In this document: positions 7,538 through 16,048 of the stretch, piece after piece
Layout: each line of letters opens with the position of its first letter
Numbering within the stretch: position 1 is the first letter of the stretch
Assembly: GCA_965246855.1 (NCBI GenBank)
Contig: CBDFFP010000006.1
Span: 186,001-250,000 of the forward strand
Origin: UBA1952 sp965246855
Lineage (GTDB): Bacteria; Bacteroidota; Bacteroidia; Chitinophagales; Chitinophagaceae
DNA length: 64,000 bases
Reading direction: 5' to 3'
Notes under the pieces: model-generated
What the model saw: only the letters and a program-made list of their open reading frames with translations
Databases searched by the model: none
What the model was told of the DNA's origin: nothing
Position numbers and translations under genes: made by a program

Positions 7538-8923
7538 CTATCCAAAAATCTTCCCCGGATTTAAAATCCCGTGCGGGTCAAAAGCAGCTTTCAAACGCTT
7601 TTGCAACTCCAAAGCCGGTGCGGAAAAAGCAATCGGCAGGTATTCTTTTTGCGAATAGCCAATACCATGTTCCCCGGAAATCGTTCCGCCGAGGCGCACC
7701 ACTTCTTCAAACAGAAGCCGGATAGCCTGCGGCAAACGCTCTTTCCAATCCGCATCGCTGAGGTTTCCCTTCACAATATTGACGTGGAGATTGCCGTCGC
7801 CCGCATGGCCGTAACACACAGATTGAAAGCCAAATTCTTTTCCAAGCGCCTTTACTTTTTGAAGGAGAAGCGGCAGCCGTGCGCGCGGTACAACCGTATC
7901 TTCTTCTTTGTAAACACTCTGGCTTTTTACGGCCTCGCCTACTTTTCGTCGGAGCTGCCACAGACTTTCTTTCTGCGCCGCATCAGTGGCAAGAAGCACG
8001 TCCGTTGCGCCTAATTTTTCTTCCAAAAGCAATGCAATCGCTTCCGCTTCCTGCGCCAGATTTTCGGGGTCGTTACCGTCTAATTCTATCAGCAAATGCG
8101 CGGAAATATTTTGGGGCAAATCCACCGAAGCGCCCGTGTATTTCATCGCCCATTCCAGCGCGTCGCGCTCCATAAATTCTAAGGCGCAAGGCGAAAATCC
8201 GGCGAGGAAAATCGCATTCACCGCGCGGCAAGCTGCTGCTGCATCTTCAAAAGGCGCGAGCACCGTAACGCTGTGCGCCACCGCCGGAATGAGCCGCAAA
8301 ACGATTTTAGTAATGACCGCCAGCGTTCCTTCCGAGCCAACGAGCAATGCCGTGAGGTTGTAGCCTGTTGCGTTCTTCAGTGTGTTTGCGCCCGTCCAGA
8401 TAATGTCGCCGTTGGGCAGCACCACTTCCAGATTCAGGACGTAATCCTTCACCACACCATACTTCAGTGCGCGCGGTCCGCCGCTGTTTTCGCTTACATT
8501 TCCGCCAATAAAACAGGAGCCTTTACTCGCCGGGTCGGGCGGATAAAAAAGTCCGTGTCCGGCAACGGCTTCCTGCAAGACTTGCGTGATAACGCCCGGC
8601 TCTGTCGTTACCTGAAAATTCTCCGTGTCTATCTCCAGAATGCGATTCATGCGGCGCATATCCAACACCACACCTTGTGCTACCGGCAACGCACCGCCAC
8701 TCAATCCCGTACCCGCACCGCGCGGCGTAACGGGAATGAAATGTTCATTGCAATAGCGCAACACTGCACTGATTTCTTCTGCACTCACTGGCTCTAAAAC
8801 CACCTGCGGCAAAAACACAAAATCTTCCGTCTGATCGCTCGCGCAACGGCGCAACGATTCTTCATCTATATGCACACGCTCTGGCGCAATTACGGAGCGG
8901 AAAAAGAAGAGTGCGTCGTTCAT
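7538..8923 (-). CDS. FAD-binding oxidase, GlcD / D-lactate dehydrogenase family
   Basis: This 461-residue flavoprotein oxidises a 2-hydroxy acid such as glycolate or D-lactate. The FAD-binding type 4 domain is clear: PRGAGTGLSGGALPVAQG (residues 67-84), then TEPGVITQVLQEAV, DPASKGSCFIGGNVSENSGG and GANTLKNATGYNL. The C-terminal cap has the histidines GHAGDGNLHVN and the glutamate/histidine motif GGTISGEHGIG, and the end FDPHGILNPGKIFG is diagnostic of the GlcD family. It lacks the iron-sulfur domain of GlcF, so it is a single-subunit form. D-lactate and 2-hydroxyglutarate are equally possible substrates. Confidence 0.93.
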   Translation of the reverse strand: MNDALFFFRSVIAPERVHIDEESLRRCASDQTEDFVFLPQVVLEPVSAEEISAVLRYCNEHFIPVTPRGAGTGLSGGALPVAQGVVLDMRRMNRILEIDTENFQVTTEPGVITQVLQEAVAGHGLFYPPDPASKGSCFIGGNVSENSGGPRALKYGVVKDYVLNLEVVLPNGDIIWTGANTLKNATGYNLTALLVGSEGTLAVITKIVLRLIPAVAHSVTVLAPFEDAAAACRAVNAIFLAGFSPCALEFMERDALEWAMKYTGASVDLPQNISAHLLIELDGNDPENLAQEAEAIALLLEEKLGATDVLLATDAAQKESLWQLRRKVGEAVKSQSVYKEEDTVVPRARLPLLLQKVKALGKEFGFQSVCYGHAGDGNLHVNIVKGNLSDADWKERLPQAIRLLFEEVVRLGGTISGEHGIGYSQKEYLPIAFSAPALELQKRLKAAFDPHGILNPGKIFG

Positions 8924-9023
8924 TTTTTAAGGAATAGGGATGAGAAAAGGAGCGTTCATAGAACACGGACTACGAGATGGGTATGACTTCTGAGCACGAG
9001 AATTGGAATGCTACAAAAAGGGT

Positions 9024-9121
9024 GTCATTCCGACGAAGGAGGAATCTCACAGCAGGTAGGCACGGCAAAAGCGAGATTGCCTTCGGCGAGTGCTTCGCAG
9101 TTCCTCCTTCGTCGGAATGAC
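9024..9121. repeat. REP-like palindrome, GTCATTCCGACG family
   Basis: A perfect 21-bp inverted repeat (9024-9044 with 9101-9121) surrounds a 56-base spacer. The same arm sequence recurs at 47071-47131, so this is a dispersed family. Confidence 0.85.
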
Positions 9122-9151
9122 CCACATTATTTATGCACTACCGGGGGCTTT

Positions 9152-10417
9152 CTACTTGTACACACACTGTATCGTCTGCCGCGTTTTTTGCTCCAAAAGC
9201 ACATGCCGGTCTGCGGTGAGTTTCTGGAAAATCTCCGGTGTGTAGTGGCGGATGGTCAGCAGGTTTACGTCCTCGTTGCGCAGAACTTTATAGTCGGGGC
9301 CAAGTGTTTGGATGAGTTGGTGCAGCTTTTCGCGGTCGTCATCCATGCAGACCACAAAGGAAATGGCGGCGTTCTGAAGCAGGTTTATTTTTAGGCGCAA
9401 CTGGGAGAAAATCTGGTACAGGCGGCTCAGGTTTTCTTCGGTGATAAAGGAGAAATCGCGCGTCGTTACCTGCAACAAAACCTGCGCTTTTTTCAGCACG
9501 ATAATCGGTGGATAAAACAGGCTGCTTGCTTCGCGGTCAATGACCGTGCCGGTGGCTTCGGGTTTGGAGAAGCAGCGTACATAGAGCGGAATACCCGCAT
9601 TCTGAAGCGGCTGAATGGTTTTGGGGTGGATAACCTGCGCGCCGTAAAAGGCCATCTCAATCACCTCGGCATAGGTAATGGCTTCAATCTTCACCGTGTT
9701 GGGAAACAGGCGCGGGTCGGCGTTTTGCAGGCCTTCCACGTCCTTCCAAATCGTGAGGGATTCTGCGCCCAGCGCCGCCGCAAAAAGCGCCGCGCTGTAG
9801 TCCGAGCCTTCACGGCCCAGCGTGATAGAAGCGTTGTCGGGCGTAGCGCCAATAAAGCCTTGCGTGAGGAAGATTTTCCCCTTCTCTAATTGCGGCGTTG
9901 CCTGCGCCGCAATCTGCGCAAAGCTGTGCTTTAAATCCACTTTTCCTTCGCGGAAAGTATCATCGGTGCGGATAAGGTCGCGGGCATCGGCCCAATGCAC
10001 GGGCGTATTTTGGTCGGACAGAAAAGCGGCGAAAATGCGGGTGGAAAGCAGCTCGCCGGTGCAGACAATCTGGTCGTAGTGATAGTCGGCGCTGCGCGTG
10101 CCGCACTCGTCAATGGCCCATTGCAGTTCCGTAAACGTCTCGGCCATTTCTTCCCACAGCTTTTGAAAAGCGCCGGGCGAAAGGATGCTTTCGGCGTACT
10201 GCCGGTGCGCTTCTTCCAACGCTGTTGCTTTTTCGTGCGCTTCTTCTTTCCGCCCGCCGCCCGCCGCCGCTACGATTTCTTCCAGCGCGTTGGTGGTTTT
10301 GCCCATCGCCGACACCACGACCACAAGCGGCGCGCCCGTGTTTTGAAGCAAGGGAAGCAGGGCTTCCATGCGTTCCGGCGTTTGGATGGAAGCACCCCCG
10401 AATTTGTAGAGAAGCAT
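9152..10417 (-). CDS. lysC: Aspartate kinase (monofunctional)
   Basis: Aspartate kinase phosphorylates L-aspartate, the first step to lysine, threonine and methionine. The 421-residue protein opens with the kinase motif YKFGGASIQTPE (usually KFGGTS), has the GFIGATPDNASITLGREGSDYSAALFA segment that binds ATP and aspartate, and ends with two ACT domains (about residues 305-415) for feedback control. There is no homoserine dehydrogenase domain. The minus-strand sequence TAGTTTCG lies 7 bases upstream of the ATG, so the transcript is probably leaderless. Confidence 0.95.
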   Translation of the reverse strand: MLLYKFGGASIQTPERMEALLPLLQNTGAPLVVVVSAMGKTTNALEEIVAAAGGGRKEEAHEKATALEEAHRQYAESILSPGAFQKLWEEMAETFTELQWAIDECGTRSADYHYDQIVCTGELLSTRIFAAFLSDQNTPVHWADARDLIRTDDTFREGKVDLKHSFAQIAAQATPQLEKGKIFLTQGFIGATPDNASITLGREGSDYSAALFAAALGAESLTIWKDVEGLQNADPRLFPNTVKIEAITYAEVIEMAFYGAQVIHPKTIQPLQNAGIPLYVRCFSKPEATGTVIDREASSLFYPPIIVLKKAQVLLQVTTRDFSFITEENLSRLYQIFSQLRLKINLLQNAAISFVVCMDDDREKLHQLIQTLGPDYKVLRNEDVNLLTIRHYTPEIFQKLTADRHVLLEQKTRQTIQCVYK

Positions 10418-10424
10418 AAGAGGG

Positions 10425-10432
10425 CGAAACTA
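10425..10432 (-). promoter_or_regulatory. -7 promoter box of aspartate kinase (TAGTTTCG)
   Basis: TAGTTTCG fits TAnnTTYG and ends 7 bases before the start codon at 10417, leaving almost no leader. Confidence 0.45.
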
Positions 10433-10495
10433 CGGAGTGGCAGTGTTGGAAGGCTGCGCTGTTGGATGCTTTGCTTTAGGGCATTGGATTAGCCC

Positions 10496-10876
10496 TTACG
10501 GCTTTCTTTTTTCTCCATTTTGAAGAAGCGCGTTGAGTAACGCGATTTGTTGGTTCAACGCCTCCATTTGAGCCGCGATTACTTTGAGGAAATCGGTAGC
10601 GTCTGTGTTGCTTTCGTAGATGATGCCAATCTTACCTTTTTGATTGCAGTTATAAAAGTTAGGGCCTTGTTCAGACGCAAACAGAACTGCGATATCCACT
10701 TCCAGAATTTCCGCAATCGTGAAATAAAGGTCTGGTTTTGCCTTCTCCACATTGCCTTTTTCCAAACGGTTGTAAGCTGCTTGGGAAATGTCTAACTTGG
10801 CAGCCATCCATTCCTGAGAATAGCCTTTTTGGTTGCGTAAATGGCGTATGCGCGTTCCGATCTGAGTCGTGTCCAT
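10496..10876 (-). CDS. XRE-family helix-turn-helix transcriptional regulator
   Basis: This 126-residue protein is a Cro/C1-type DNA-binding regulator. The HTH domain spans residues 5-60 (IGTRIRHLRNQKGYSQEWMA with DISQAAYNRLEKGN as the recognition part). The C-terminal 30 residues (ATDFLKVIAAQMEALNQQIA and beyond) form a short coiled coil for dimerisation. It is divergent from the lipoprotein operon at 11072; three 21-bp direct repeats lie between them and could be its operators. The local DNA is AT-rich, as in mobile or recently acquired genes. Confidence 0.88.
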   Translation of the reverse strand: MDTTQIGTRIRHLRNQKGYSQEWMAAKLDISQAAYNRLEKGNVEKAKPDLYFTIAEILEVDIAVLFASEQGPNFYNCNQKGKIGIIYESNTDATDFLKVIAAQMEALNQQIALLNALLQNGEKRKP

Positions 10877-10911
10877 GAGGCTTCTGAATGAATTCCAAAG
10901 TTATTATTTCC

Positions 10912-10974
10912 TTTTATCCGCTGCACGAATTATTTTAGCCGCTGCGCGAAAGATTTTTCCGCTGAGAGAGTAGG
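10912..10974 (+). repeat. Three 21-bp direct repeats in the XRE/lipoprotein intergenic region
   Basis: Units 10912-10932, 10933-10953 and 10954-10974 share TTTTANCCGCTG and GCGAA; the third unit is degraded. They sit in the divergent promoter region and could be operator sites two helical turns apart. Confidence 0.7.
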
Positions 10975-11016
10975 TAGTAAACTTATTGTGTCGGGTCTTT
11001 GTGAAGCATTTGCAAA

Positions 11017-11035
11017 GGCTCCTTGCGCAAGAGCC
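11017..11035 (+). promoter_or_regulatory. Leader stem-loop before the lipoprotein operon
   Basis: GGCTC (11017-11021) pairs with GAGCC (11031-11035) around the palindrome TTGCGCAA, and AAAACCTTTTT follows. It may be an attenuator or an mRNA-stabilising hairpin in the 5' leader of the gene at 11072. Confidence 0.4.
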
Positions 11036-11071
11036 AAAACCTTTTTCTCACCCTTTTAAATCTGTTTCCTC

Positions 11072-11587
11072 ATGAAGAAAACACGATTCACCCTCGCGGC
11101 GGGCTTCTTAGCCCTTACCGCATCCGTTACATTGGTAGCATGTAACAAAGAAGCGAACACGGTTAAGCCGAGTACTGGTTCCAACAATTCTAGCTCTTCC
11201 ACAACGGGTTCTACCAAACACCTTATGCGGATGAGTGGCGGAGCTAGGTGTTGGGTAAATGCAGATGTAGACTGCACTCCTAGTGAAAATGGAGATTGCG
11301 ACCAAGCCACGATCCATCCTTCTAAAATAGCAATGCTAGAAGCAGCTATCGGTGAAGGTGGACACAATGTAGCAGAACTCTTTACTGATGAAGAGGTCGC
11401 ACTAGGGTACATTTCCTGTTTCAAAGAAGAGGCTTTTGATACAGTGAGAACAGCGATTTTGTCCGGCGATTACAACTTTGACAAAGTAGAAGGCCAGGCT
11501 GGTACGTTCTATCTGTTGGGACTTGACGGACAAGTAGACCATGATGACCCTCTCTTTGTATTGCATTACTCTGTAACAGAAGAATAA
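11072..11587 (+). CDS. Hypothetical lipoprotein, first gene of a three-gene operon
   Basis: This 171-residue protein has a lipoprotein signal (MKKTRFTLAAGFLALTASVT, then LVAC with Cys at residue 24) followed by a Ser/Thr/Asn-rich linker. The mature part has four cysteines (CWVNADVDC, GDCDQ and SCFKE) that might pair in the periplasm. No family was recognised. The next gene begins 2 bases after its stop codon, so the two are translationally linked. Confidence 0.75.
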   Translation: MKKTRFTLAAGFLALTASVTLVACNKEANTVKPSTGSNNSSSSTTGSTKHLMRMSGGARCWVNADVDCTPSENGDCDQATIHPSKIAMLEAAIGEGGHNVAELFTDEEVALGYISCFKEEAFDTVRTAILSGDYNFDKVEGQAGTFYLLGLDGQVDHDDPLFVLHYSVTEE

Positions 11588-11589
11588 CA

Positions 11590-12774
11590 ATGCATTTGTT
11601 CTCTATACTTAATATCATTACTAAAGGAAGGCATCCCCTTCTTTTAGTAATGATATTTTTGTTTATAACATCCTGTGGTTCTCAAAAGGAATCTTTATCG
11701 GAATCAATAGATGTATATCTGACGGATTCTTTATGGCTTCCAATTAATTCCTCTCAGAGTAATGGTAAATGGGCGCTTTACCAACCTCTAGATGATAGCA
11801 CATTAGTGTACTGGGACTACGATAAAGACAAATTTTATTACTATAATTACTATAAAAAAGCTTTTACAGATTCTCTAGCACAGAAGTTATTTGATCCAAA
11901 ATCATCAGGAGAGATTTTTGGATTTTCTGTTGGTGAGTCAAAAAATCTCATTTGGGTGAGTAGCAATAATATAGTTTACATAAGGGGTATAAACAATGAA
12001 TTAAAATCTTATGACATCAATACCCTTCTTCACAGTATAGATGAAAAAATTTATTGTATAACTTTGAATCCTGCTCAAAGATGTGGTGGTAACATTATTA
12101 TAACTGCTTGCTTTTACGGAAAGGGTAAAGATGGCAAAACTGATTACAATTCTGTAATGCACTACTATGATGTTGTATTCAAATTGGTGAATGACAGCAT
12201 TGTGTATGTTGATAAGTACAATCCTAATACACCTGAATTGATAGATGCAAAATACAAGAATAAACTGTGGCGTAAAAGGTTGATGACTTCATCTAGTAAG
12301 ATTCTATACGTATATCCTTACAAAGACACACTTATACAGTATGACTTAACTTCCCGTAAAGTTGTCAAAAGAGCTATTGGCACCAACAGTTTTACGCCTG
12401 TTACACTTTTTGAAGAATCTAAAACCCAAGACGCATATTATTCCAAAAACTATGAATGCTCGCAATCTACATTCCGAAATATAGTCCAGAATTCTAAAGA
12501 CAGTGCTATATACTTAACTCTAAAACATAAAGATAAATACGTCCTAGAAACTGGTGAAAAGCAGGAAATCTACGACGCTAACTACTCCTTGCTGATTTAT
12601 GATAAAAACCTTTCTCTAAAAACAGAAATTATTATTCCCGCGAAAAAATATCATCCTGAGACACAATTTGTTTTAAATGGTAAGCTCTTCATACCACAAT
12701 ATCGCAACAACCCGACCCAAAATGGTAAAATCATGTATTATGTCTTCTCTATTCCTGATGCTAACACTCTTTAG
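11590..12774 (+). CDS. Hypothetical lipoprotein, probably a beta-propeller (DUF4221-like)
   Basis: This 394-residue protein has a lipoprotein signal ending in LFITSCGS. The mature part is rich in short strands with repeated aromatic and Asp residues (YWDYDKDKFYYYNYY, YDINTLLHS, YDLTSRKVVKRAIG, LLIYDKNLSLKTE), which looks like a six- or seven-bladed propeller of the DUF4221 kind found in Bacteroidota lipoproteins. The family name is a guess from the overall look. Its DNA is much more AT-rich than the rest of the window, a sign of transfer. The downstream gene overlaps its 3' end by about 53 bases. Confidence 0.7.
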   Translation: MHLFSILNIITKGRHPLLLVMIFLFITSCGSQKESLSESIDVYLTDSLWLPINSSQSNGKWALYQPLDDSTLVYWDYDKDKFYYYNYYKKAFTDSLAQKLFDPKSSGEIFGFSVGESKNLIWVSSNNIVYIRGINNELKSYDINTLLHSIDEKIYCITLNPAQRCGGNIIITACFYGKGKDGKTDYNSVMHYYDVVFKLVNDSIVYVDKYNPNTPELIDAKYKNKLWRKRLMTSSSKILYVYPYKDTLIQYDLTSRKVVKRAIGTNSFTPVTLFEESKTQDAYYSKNYECSQSTFRNIVQNSKDSAIYLTLKHKDKYVLETGEKQEIYDANYSLLIYDKNLSLKTEIIIPAKKYHPETQFVLNGKLFIPQYRNNPTQNGKIMYYVFSIPDANTL

Positions 12775-13174
12775 CTGTCAGCCAAAAGCAAATCAGTCTA
12801 TTGAGCAGAAAAGGTTTGACAAAATATTGCATCAAAGTAATGTTTCTTTTCCTAAAGAAGGTAGGTACAGTTTTATACTATGGAATGAGAATAGTTGCCC
12901 TAGCTGCAAAAAGACGTCTGCCGATATATTGCGCGCAGCTAGAGATAAACACATTACTCTTATTGCTCCACCAACAGATGGGGGGTTCCTTCAATCTACA
13001 GACAGTCAATTTGTTTTTATAGATACTGCTCGCCTCTTTCAAAAATATTACTTCGGAGTAAGCAACGTGGGATTGCTTGTACTAAAAGACGGACAGACTG
13101 TTTCCATCAAAAACTACAACACAGACGAAATGGGGCTTTTAGAAAAAGACTTGGATAGCCTACAAAAAAAGTAG
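12722..13174 (+). CDS. Thioredoxin-like lipoprotein with CPSC motif
   Basis: This protein of about 150 residues starts inside the end of the previous gene, in another frame. The lipoprotein signal MSSLFLMLTLFSC gives a lipid-anchored product. NENSCPSCKKTSADIL carries a CxxC redox pair at the expected place after the first strand and before a helix of a thioredoxin fold. The protein is shorter than normal thioredoxins and the cis-proline is not clear, so a redox or metallochaperone role is only inferred. The start could be ATG 12722 or ATG 12740. The overlap suggests translational coupling within the AT-rich three-gene operon. Confidence 0.72.
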   Translation: MVKSCIMSSLFLMLTLFSCQPKANQSIEQKRFDKILHQSNVSFPKEGRYSFILWNENSCPSCKKTSADILRAARDKHITLIAPPTDGGFLQSTDSQFVFIDTARLFQKYYFGVSNVGLLVLKDGQTVSIKNYNTDEMGLLEKDLDSLQKK

Positions 13175-13210
13175 TACATTCTCTTGCTACCTAAAAATCT
13201 TTTTCACACT

Positions 13211-13242
13211 TTTTGCTTTCTCCCAAACCCCTCCTATATTCG
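13211..13242 (+). promoter_or_regulatory. Promoter TTTTG-N19-TATATTCG
   Basis: A -33 TTTTG (13211-13215) and a -7 TATATTCG (13235-13242) are separated by 19 bases, close to the Bacteroidota promoter architecture. The ATG lies 22 bases downstream at 13265. Confidence 0.6.
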
Positions 13243-13264
13243 CCTCCGTTTCTAAATCCTTCCC

Positions 13265-13951
13265 ATGGCTATCCCTGAAGAAACCCGCAAATACAACATG
13301 CCCGATGGCGACCTGCAACAGCAGGGCAAGAAAAGCGTCCGCCTGGCCCGGCGCGACATAGCTGATCTGGCCCCGCGCGGTGTAGATGCAGCCTACATCA
13401 CCCGCCTGGATAATGCCGTAACCGCCTTTGCCTCTTTCCCTACCGACCCCGAACTGCAAGGTCCCGTTACCAACGCCGCAGATGCCAAAAACGCGGCGCG
13501 CAGCACTTTGGAAATTGGCATTCGCAGCATTCGCAACATGGCTGAAAGACGCTACGGCGTGGCCGGGGGCAGCTACAAAACGTTTCAGTTTGAAGGACTT
13601 TCCCGCCTTTCGGATAACGACCTGGTGCGCTGCGGCAACCGCGTGGTACGCGTGGCCACGACCCTGCAAACCGACATGACTGCGCAAGGCCTGACCCCTG
13701 CCGTAATAGCGACGCTGCAAACGCAGGCAAACACTTTCAATAATTCGGTTGAAGCCGTAGGCGCGGCAGAAGAAACGCGCGACCTCCGGACGCAGGAGCG
13801 CGTCCGCCGGGGAAATGCGCTCTACGACCGGATAATGGACCTTGCCGGGATAGGTCAGGATGTGTACGCAGCTACAGACGAGGCCAAGTATAATGATTAC
13901 ATTGTGAACAACGAACCGCCCGCAGGCCCCGATGCGCCGCCTGCGCCATAA
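13265..13951 (+). CDS. Hypothetical helical protein with Pro-rich tail
   Basis: I do not recognise a function for this 228-residue protein. It has no signal peptide or membrane segment. It is strongly helical (ITRLDNAVTAFASFP, RSTLEIGIRSIRNMAERRYG, IATLQTQANTFNNSVEAVGA), rich in Ala, Arg and Thr, and ends in a flexible tail PPAGPDAPPAP. Similar helical proteins are frequent in Chitinophagia genomes. The gene stands alone between its own promoter and a strong terminator. Confidence 0.7.
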   Translation: MAIPEETRKYNMPDGDLQQQGKKSVRLARRDIADLAPRGVDAAYITRLDNAVTAFASFPTDPELQGPVTNAADAKNAARSTLEIGIRSIRNMAERRYGVAGGSYKTFQFEGLSRLSDNDLVRCGNRVVRVATTLQTDMTAQGLTPAVIATLQTQANTFNNSVEAVGAAEETRDLRTQERVRRGNALYDRIMDLAGIGQDVYAATDEAKYNDYIVNNEPPAGPDAPPAP

Positions 13952-13962
13952 GAAAAAAGAAA

Positions 13963-13986
13963 AAGGGCTTCAAAGCCCTTTTTTTA
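13963..13986 (+). terminator. Rho-independent terminator
   Basis: A 7-bp stem AAGGGCT/AGCCCTT (13963-13969 with 13974-13980) is preceded by an A run and followed by six T, just after the gene ending at 13951. Confidence 0.9.
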
Positions 13987-14007
13987 TGCCCCGAAGCAGG
14001 ACATGTG

Positions 14008-14175
14008 ATGAATCCTACTTAGCCAAGCGTGAATTCTGCTCATCGAAGTGTGAATTCTACGCATTTAAACGTGAATCCTCCACATCAAAGTATGAATTCT
14101 GCCTGACCAAACATGAATCCGCTTCATCGAAGGATGAATCTTATTTAACTAAGCGTGACTCCGCTTCATCGAAGG
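14008..14175 (+). repeat. 21-bp tandem array, eight units
   Basis: Eight contiguous units of exactly 21 bp start with (G/A)TGAATYCT and end in a form of (T/C)(C/A)GAAG(T/G) or AAAC/AAGC. In one frame they would encode a 7-residue repeat (like ESASSKD), but that frame has no credible start and runs through a terminator and a REP element. With the neighbouring REP element this fills the 362-base gap between 13951 and 14314. Confidence 0.85.
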
Positions 14176-14217
14176 GCAGCGGCGACGCTTCGGAAGGCAG
14201 ATTTAATGCTTCCCTGT

Positions 14218-14293
14218 GTTTTGTCACCCCGCCGAAGGGCGGAATCTTAGAAGCAGGCTGGAGAGACCCCGCCCTTCGGCGGAAGGACAAAAC
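14218..14293. repeat. REP-like palindrome, TTTTGTCA family
   Basis: GTTTTGTCA...GGACAAAAC ends and an inner stem CCGCCGAAGGGCGG/CCGCCCTTCGGCGG form a long hairpin. Related elements lie at 16049, 16162 and 19824. Confidence 0.8.
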
Positions 14294-14313
14294 AATACCA
14301 ATACCTTCCTCCC

Positions 14314-16002
14314 CTACCTAAAAATCTCCTCCACACTCTGGGGCCTCTCCTTCTCCCGCCAGATGAAACGCGGCAGCCGCATCTCCGCCAGGTTCACGCT
14401 CGTCAGGGGCATCATCTTCTGCTTCGGGTCTTCTTCCATCAAAATCGTGTCCAGTTCTTCCTCCCCAAAAAACGCCGTCATCCGCTCGCTGCTCGCCTTG
14501 TTCACGCCAATGTACCTGCCACTGTCGTCCTTAGGGTAATAAATGCTTTCCGCCTGCGGCCACACCACAATGCGCGAAAGGCGGCTGCCCCGGAAATGGC
14601 CCGTCAGCGTTTTGCCCTGCACCTGGTCAAAAAGGCCCGCCTTCGCCGGGCCGGTGCGCGAGGCCACAAACGCATTGTCGGGAATAAAAACCCGCCGGAT
14701 GCGCCCGCTGTCGTTTTGGAGGAGGAGCGTGTCGCCCGTTATCTGCGATTGCCGCGCCCAGGCCACCGGGTTGAGCATCAGCCGCGTGGTAGAATCGCGG
14801 CGCGTGTAGGAAATGCTGTCGCTTCTTCCCTGCAAAGAATCCGAGAAGATGACCACATGCCGGAAGCCGATAAACGCCTGCGAAGTATCCGCCACCGCAG
14901 TATCCGCAACCGCTACCGTTGTGTCTTTTGGGGAAGAAAAAAGCCCCCTGCCGCGCTTCTCTTTTTTGGTGGAAGCAATCTTCGTTTTGGGGAAGATGCG
15001 GTCTTTCTGCCACTTCAACACGCCCGAATAGGTGGCGCTGAAAAACGTGTCGGCGCGCATGTAAATCGTGTCTGCATTCTCCGCTTTGCGCAGCACCGGC
15101 TTCTGCGTGGCCAGGAGAGTTTTCGTTTTCTCATTCACAATGGCGTGGTTGCTCCACATCGTAATGTGCTGCACCGTATCCAGCGCCATCACCTTTCCTG
15201 TTGCAATGCCTTCGCCCGTGTGGCGGTCATAGTTCAGCGTGTCGCCCTCCACATATTTGGAGCCGCTGCGGACGGAAGAGCGTTTCGTAAACCGCGCCTT
15301 TTCCGCCTTGGAATCATACATGCCCGACGTGGTGTGCAGCTCGCTGGAATCGTTCTTCACAATAGAGGCGGCGTAGAAAATCACCACCTTGCTTACCGTA
15401 TTATACCCCAAATCATCCGACACCACATTGTAGGCCGTGTCCGACACCAGCACGTCGCCCGTGAAGCGCGCATCTTTGGTGCGCGCGTTGTACCAGCCGC
15501 TGTTGCTCGTCAGCGTCGTGCTTGCCGTTTGCAGCGTTCCGCCGTTGTCGTACGTCCCGATTTTGGTGCCGGTGTTGTAGTGCAGCGCCTCGCACCACAG
15601 GTTGTCGGTGGCGTTGAGGAGATGCACATTTCCGCGCAGAAAAGCGTCCTTCGTGTTGCCCGTGTATTTGAGGTAATCGGAGGAAACTTCGGTGCCGCCG
15701 GGCTGGATAATGCGCACATTTCCAAAGGCTTCCAGGTTGTTGGCCGCGAGGTCTATGTAGGCGCTGTCGCAATAGAAAAGCGTTCCGGCCTGCTCCATCT
15801 GCACGTCGCCAAGAAGCTTGTTCACCGTTTTTCCCCCCTGCTGAATCGCTTCAAAAAGCCGCGCATTGTTGATGTTCACCGCCACCTGATTTCCGCTCTG
15901 CGCAAAGCTTTTTCCGGCGCAGAAGAGAAGCAGGCTCAGGAGAAGCCAGCGTCTAAGATGCGGAAGGAAAGCAGTGTTTGTGTTTTGCGGAAAGAGAATC
16001 AT
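14314..16002 (-). CDS. OstA-like protein, LPS-transport (LptA/OstA) domain family
   Basis: This 562-residue periplasmic or outer-membrane protein belongs to the OstA-like family that shares the beta-jellyroll of LptA and the LptD N-terminus, which carries lipopolysaccharide across the periplasm. A signal peptide (WLLLSLLLFCAGKSFAQ) is followed by repeated jellyroll strands with the typical phrases LLGDVQMEQAGTLFYCDSA, FGNVRIIQPGGTEVSSD, LRGNVHLLNATDNLWCEAL and FTGDVLVSDTAYNVVSDD. The C-terminal 150 residues diverge. The MlaD-like gene at 16502 also serves the envelope. Confidence 0.9.
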   Translation of the reverse strand: MILFPQNTNTAFLPHLRRWLLLSLLLFCAGKSFAQSGNQVAVNINNARLFEAIQQGGKTVNKLLGDVQMEQAGTLFYCDSAYIDLAANNLEAFGNVRIIQPGGTEVSSDYLKYTGNTKDAFLRGNVHLLNATDNLWCEALHYNTGTKIGTYDNGGTLQTASTTLTSNSGWYNARTKDARFTGDVLVSDTAYNVVSDDLGYNTVSKVVIFYAASIVKNDSSELHTTSGMYDSKAEKARFTKRSSVRSGSKYVEGDTLNYDRHTGEGIATGKVMALDTVQHITMWSNHAIVNEKTKTLLATQKPVLRKAENADTIYMRADTFFSATYSGVLKWQKDRIFPKTKIASTKKEKRGRGLFSSPKDTTVAVADTAVADTSQAFIGFRHVVIFSDSLQGRSDSISYTRRDSTTRLMLNPVAWARQSQITGDTLLLQNDSGRIRRVFIPDNAFVASRTGPAKAGLFDQVQGKTLTGHFRGSRLSRIVVWPQAESIYYPKDDSGRYIGVNKASSERMTAFFGEEELDTILMEEDPKQKMMPLTSVNLAEMRLPRFIWREKERPQSVEEIFR

Positions 16003-16048
16003 TCGGGCGGCAAAAATCGGAAATCGCCTGCGTCGGCCCGGTCATAAT

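Noticed and set aside
9024..9121. Insertion sequence remnant
   Set aside because: No transposase fragment is inside the 56-base spacer; it is a short non-coding palindrome.
13932..14321. Open frame with 7-residue repeats over the 21-bp array
   Set aside because: It starts inside the end of the previous gene, runs through a terminator and a REP element, and is open only because 21 is a multiple of three.
14596..16047. Open frame of 483 codons on the plus strand opposite the OstA-like gene
   Set aside because: The product is Arg/His/Val-rich without domains, and the minus-strand frame matches a known family over its full length.
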